Assembly: GCA_946699065.1 (NCBI GenBank) | Contig: CAMPDV010000115.1 | Coordinates: forward strand, 496,001-560,000 | Length of the DNA: 64,000 nt | Direction: 5' to 3' | Source: Loxodes magnus | Lineage: Eukaryota; Ciliophora; Karyorelictea; Loxodida; Loxodidae | In this document: one piece after another, positions 59,851 to 64,000 of the stretch | Layout: each line of letters opens with the position of its first letter | Position numbering within the stretch: position 1 is the first letter of the stretch | Position numbers and translations under genes: made by a program | The notes under the pieces: generated by a model | What the model was told of the DNA's origin: nothing | Database searches by the model: none | What the model saw: the letters and a program-made list of their open reading frames with translations, nothing else

Positions 59851-62800
59851 TTTTCAATTATAAATTAATTTAATAAATAAACATATTTTATATATTTTCT
59901 TAAGGTAAATATAACTAGAATAATAAATTTAATTTACTAAAGTTAAATTTACATTTTATAGTAAATAAAAAATGTAAATATGAAATATTTATTAGTTTTG
60001 TTTAAAATTTTAATTTAATAATCTTTCTTTCTATTTACTTATCTATTAAGAAATTAAAAAATGAATGAATACTTAGTAATTAAACATGTAAATATTTATT
60101 ATTCTCTTATAGATTTAGATTTAAAAATTTCTTAGTTTGTTATATAATATTTTATTTAAAGGTTTATTTAAAAATATTATATAGTTAAATTATTAATTTC
60201 ATACAAATTTTATTTTTAATTAAGATATTAGTCCATATCTAAATTAATATTTATAATATATAAATTATTAAAACTATTTTTATTTAGATTTGTTTCTTAT
60301 TATATTTTTAAATTTAGTAATATAAATTTAGTTTTATTATTTTATTATTAAATTTTCTCTTTTCACTTAATTCTTTCAAAACACAATCTAATTATTATTT
60401 TAAATAATTTTTTTAATTTAGTACTATTAAAATTTAATTTAATAGTATATATATAATTTAATATATTTATGCTTACAGATTAAATTAATTCTTTTCTATT
60501 GAGTAATGAAAGTTCTAATAAATATGATATTATTAGCTATAGCTAAACTCTATAACAAGTAGAATACATAAATAATGATTTAATTATAATATTTATATTA
60601 AAAACTTAGAGAATAGTGATATTAAGAATTTAGATAGATATATATTTAAATAATACATAATTAATAAAAATAATAGCTTTATGTTTGTAATAATCTTATA
60701 CAGTAATAATTTATTATAAGGTAAATAAAACAACTTACTAAAGTATATAAGCAGAATAATCTATAATAAATACTTATTATTATATAATATAGTATGTAAG
60801 ATTAATTGTTTTTATATATATAAATAATCTATTTTAAGTCTTAAATTTTATTATTAAGTCCTAAACCCTTATCTATATCATTATTAAAATATTATAATAT
60901 ACTTAAATGATTCATTATGTCTAAATAATTAAATATATTAGACCAAACTTTAATAAAAGCAGGTTAAGTTTTTTATTAATTAACAAATTAAATTTTAGAA
61001 AAATTAATATGAATTACTGAAATGATAAGTATAGAGTATAATTCAATCGTATCTTTTATATAATTATTATAATTGCTAAATCTGATTGCTTAAATTATAT
61101 TTCAAAAATTTTAATTAAATCACAATTTTTAAATTAAAATTAATAATCATTAGCTTATTTCATATATAAGGATATAATATTTATATAATAATTTATTTTA
61201 TAATAAATTTAATTAATTTTTATAAAAATTGAATGACTTATAATATTATTTTCTAATATATGAAGTAAGGATATATGATTAATATATAGAAAATATATTC
61301 TCTATCACTTTAATTTAATTATTTTCCCTTTTATTTATAAAAATTTAACTATTCAAATTTAAGAACTAAATAAAATATTAAATTAAGATTTTATATTAGC
61401 AAATTAAATAGATTATCTCTTCTTTTAATTAATTTAAAAGCATAATTGTTTATTTTATTTAGTGCTAATATTGATATACTTTATTTTGATTTTTTCAAGA
61501 GTAAAAGTTAGTATTTTAGGAGAAAGTTTATAATAAATATCAAATAAATAATTTAAATTTTTCATCTTGGAGATTTTCTCTTAATATTATTCGTATGATT
61601 TTAATATCACCAACAAAAAGCTTTATGATTTTTATGAAAGATATAATAAGAGAAAATCTTAATAAAAAACATTTTTCACTTAATCTAAATAGATTATTTT
61701 TTTACTTTATTAATTAATTTTCTGAATTTTCAAACAAATTTTATATAATAAAGCTTTAATTCATCATTAAAAATTTAATTAAAATATCTCCTTTATTTTA
61801 TGTAATAAAACCCTCATATTATTCAAGTCTTAGTTCAAATTTTATTTTTTTGGAACTTATAATCAATTAAGTTATTTTATATTTCTTTTAAATGGATTTA
61901 AGTTTCCAATTGTTCTAGTTATTAAAATATTTAGTTAAATAATTAGAATTAAATAGTTATTTATAAATAGTTAGTTTAACTTAAAATTTAAATAAATAGT
62001 TATATTTCATCTATTTTCAATGAATTGTGAAAGAAACTTAATATTTAGCTTTATTTATTTCTTTTATATATTATACAATTTTCTTTATATTTAATACTCT
62101 AAGAACCCTTTAATTTCCAATTTATTAGTTCTTTAAGTAAATTTGATTTGCTTATTCATATTTTTTATGAAAGAAAATAAATGAAATTATTTGAATATAC
62201 ATTTTAAATAATTTTAGTAGATTTAATATATTTATTAATGTCTAATTAATTGATTTTTTAACTTGTAATATAATCTCTTTCTCTCCTTTCTCTTCTTAAC
62301 TCTTTTTCTAAATAAACATTCCTCTGAATATTTTATTTTCTCAATTAATTATTTTTTAATTTCTTGTGCTTTAAACATTATTAAGAAATTGGATTGAAGC
62401 TGGATAAAAATACAATAAATAATTGACTTAATGAACTTTGGAAATAGTATGAATATAGTAAAATATATTTAAATTACAGTTACTCTACTAAATATAACTA
62501 ACACTTATTTTATAAATAGTTTTAAATAATAAATAAATAAATTTTATTTTTACACTCTCTTATATTTGATAATTAAACTATATACTCATAATTTAATTGT
62601 TTATACCTTTAGAAGCAAACAAATTTTAATTTTCCTATGATTTAGTAATTATGTAATCATAAATTTTTCAATTTAACTTTTAATTATTAAGAAATTTGTT
62701 TATTATATCTTCAGAAGTAAGTGCTATTGTTCAGAAATATTATATCTATCAAAATATTTATAAGCTAACTTTTTTTAAAATTAAATGTTTTATAGTCAAA

Positions 62801-63652
62801 CTAAAGAAAAAACAATATTTTTCACATACCTAGAAATATAAAAAATAGTTATTTTTTATATAAATTAAATTTTAAATTTTAATTATTTAATATTCTAAAA
62901 TTTAAAAATAAAGAAGTTTAGGAAATTTATTAATATAACTTTATGAGTAATTAGAAAACTATTGATTATAACTCTTCTTTCTTCTCATTAGTTCTTCACA
63001 CTTTTAATTTTAATTTGGATTTAATAACTATTTTTTGATTTTTTCATTAGATTTTATAAAATTAATTTAAATTTAACCTTCACTTTTGAAATGCTTATGT
63101 TGATTTTCATATTTTATCTTAATTTATTATTTTTTTAATTATTTTATAAACAAAAATTTAAGAGAAAATTAATGAAATTAAACTCTTTTGATGTAAAAAA
63201 AACATTAATATAATTATTTTTATTTTGCTTTAGATATAATAAAAAGGGTTAAACTTAAAACAAATTAGCAAAAAGACTATTTATTTAAAAATATTATAAT
63301 TGGAAGAATAAAAATAATTTAAAATTATTCTTCTTAATTTAGTTAGGATATAATGTTTGCTCCTTATTTATTAAACCTAATTAAATTATATAATTTACAA
63401 ATTTAAGTTTATAATTAAATATAAAGATATATCTTCCTCAAGTTTGATGCCTTATAAAACCTAAAGCTTCCTTAGAACAATTCTAAAATATGCTTAATAT
63501 TCTGTTTTTTAATTGTTTAAGATTATTTTTGCAAAATTCCACGAATAGAAAAATGATTTATAAAATAAAAAATAAATAAATGATATCCATTAAAAAGTAT
63601 TAATGCTATATCTTTGAATTCTTTAAAAATAAAATCAATAATTTCCTTATCT
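59851..63652. other. A+T filler
   Basis: No gene, RNA or repeat recognised. Frequent TAAATA/TTTA microsatellite-like runs only. Confidence 0.6.
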
Positions 63653-64000
63653 TCAAGTCTCTTTATTTAGTTTTCTTTTCTTATATGCTTTATAAGCCAT
63701 TGAGTAGCAACTACAGCACATGTTTCTTGCAAATACTATTCTATCTGTATTCCCGCATTTAATAACTTTATCCTGCTTGTTATTTGATAATAGCAAGTGT
63801 AGCACATATTTTTAGCATAGTGCTTCTTTTCAGTATGTATGCATTTTGTAATTTTCTTCTGAACTCTTAGGTAAAATTTATCATCAACCTTATTAGTACT
63901 CTTTGTTCATAAATTGAATGCTTCAAGTTTAGTAAAAGGAATATCATTTGGAAGTGGAGGCAAATTCCTTTTCTTTAGCCAATTACTCTAAAATGACGGG
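63653..64000 (-). pseudogene. Tandem CxH..MCxxCY zinc-finger protein, partial at window edge
   Basis: Runs off the right edge and ends at TGA 63655-63653. The visible part has LKKRNLPPLPNDIPF (compare LPPLKRN of the gene at 54743), a finger KCIHTEKKHYAKNMCYTCYY and a second finger KCGNTDRIVFARNMCCSCY, then a basic tail KAYKKRKLNKET. Each finger offers Cys/His(or Asn)/Cys/Cys ligands, and His is replaced by Asn in the second. A TGA near the first block and a one-base shift between the fingers interrupt the frame, so it is probably broken, although an intron could explain the first. It is a two-finger relative of the intact one-finger gene. Confidence 0.55.

Noticed and set aside
1-64000. Chromosome breakage sequence (TAAACCAACCTCTTT-type)
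   Set aside because: Partial CCAACC/GGTTGG hits at ~14030 and ~52372 lack the rest of the consensus.
1-64000. CRISPR arrays, rRNA or tRNA genes
   Set aside because: No short-spaced direct repeats with unique spacers, no cloverleaf or rRNA signature seen on either strand.

Overview
The window reads as ciliate DNA. It is roughly 75-80% A+T. Long reading frames appear only when TAA and TAG are read as glutamine and TGA as the sole stop. The protein families (B-box/coiled-coil, CxxC-repeat membrane proteins, Gln/Asn-rich RING proteins) are those of Tetrahymena-like oligohymenophoreans. Nearly every recognisable gene is broken by in-frame TGA codons and one-base indels, and the right half is packed with non-LTR retroelement pieces. 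I infer germline (micronuclear), probably eliminated, DNA. No chromosome breakage sequence was found, so this stays an inference.

Layout. 0.3-1.6 kb (-): B-box/coiled-coil gene. 1.6-6.2 kb: no firm gene. 6.2-13.3 kb (+): very large cysteine-rich membrane protein, decayed. 13.9-16.8 kb (+): another decayed membrane protein. 19.2-34.8 kb: three copies of one RING-finger family. Copy A (19152-23428, +) carries about 16 tandem 53-codon units. Copy C (26542-28402, -) has a different internal repeat. Copy B (30895-34764, +) also holds an otubain-like (OTU) domain, which is split by a short interspersed element. 35.4-53.1 kb: retroelement territory, with several ORF1-type copies (KPGFF start, coiled coil, PMDVE motif, CCHC knuckle), one long element with endonuclease and the start of reverse transcriptase, and a 5'-truncated 3' end of another. 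A decayed cellular gene lies at 44.3-45.4 kb. 54743-55162 (+) is the only clearly intact gene of ordinary size (139 aa, CxH..MCxxCY motif). A relative of it is cut by the right edge. 57.2-63.6 kb is almost pure A+T filler.

The most unusual signal is a set of four loci (33.1, 43.6, 45.7 and 56.8 kb). All are in minus orientation and end in the same GC-rich hairpin followed by a TTTA-type tail. The hairpin changes by compensatory substitutions, while the bodies upstream differ: a 0.5 kb non-coding element twice, an ORF1-CCHC element, and a 120-codon ORF. A second structured module (CAGAGG/CCTCTG, covarying to CATAGG/CCTATG) occurs twice in each 0.5 kb element and once in the ORF1 element. This looks like a family of retroelements mobilised through a common 3' RNA structure.
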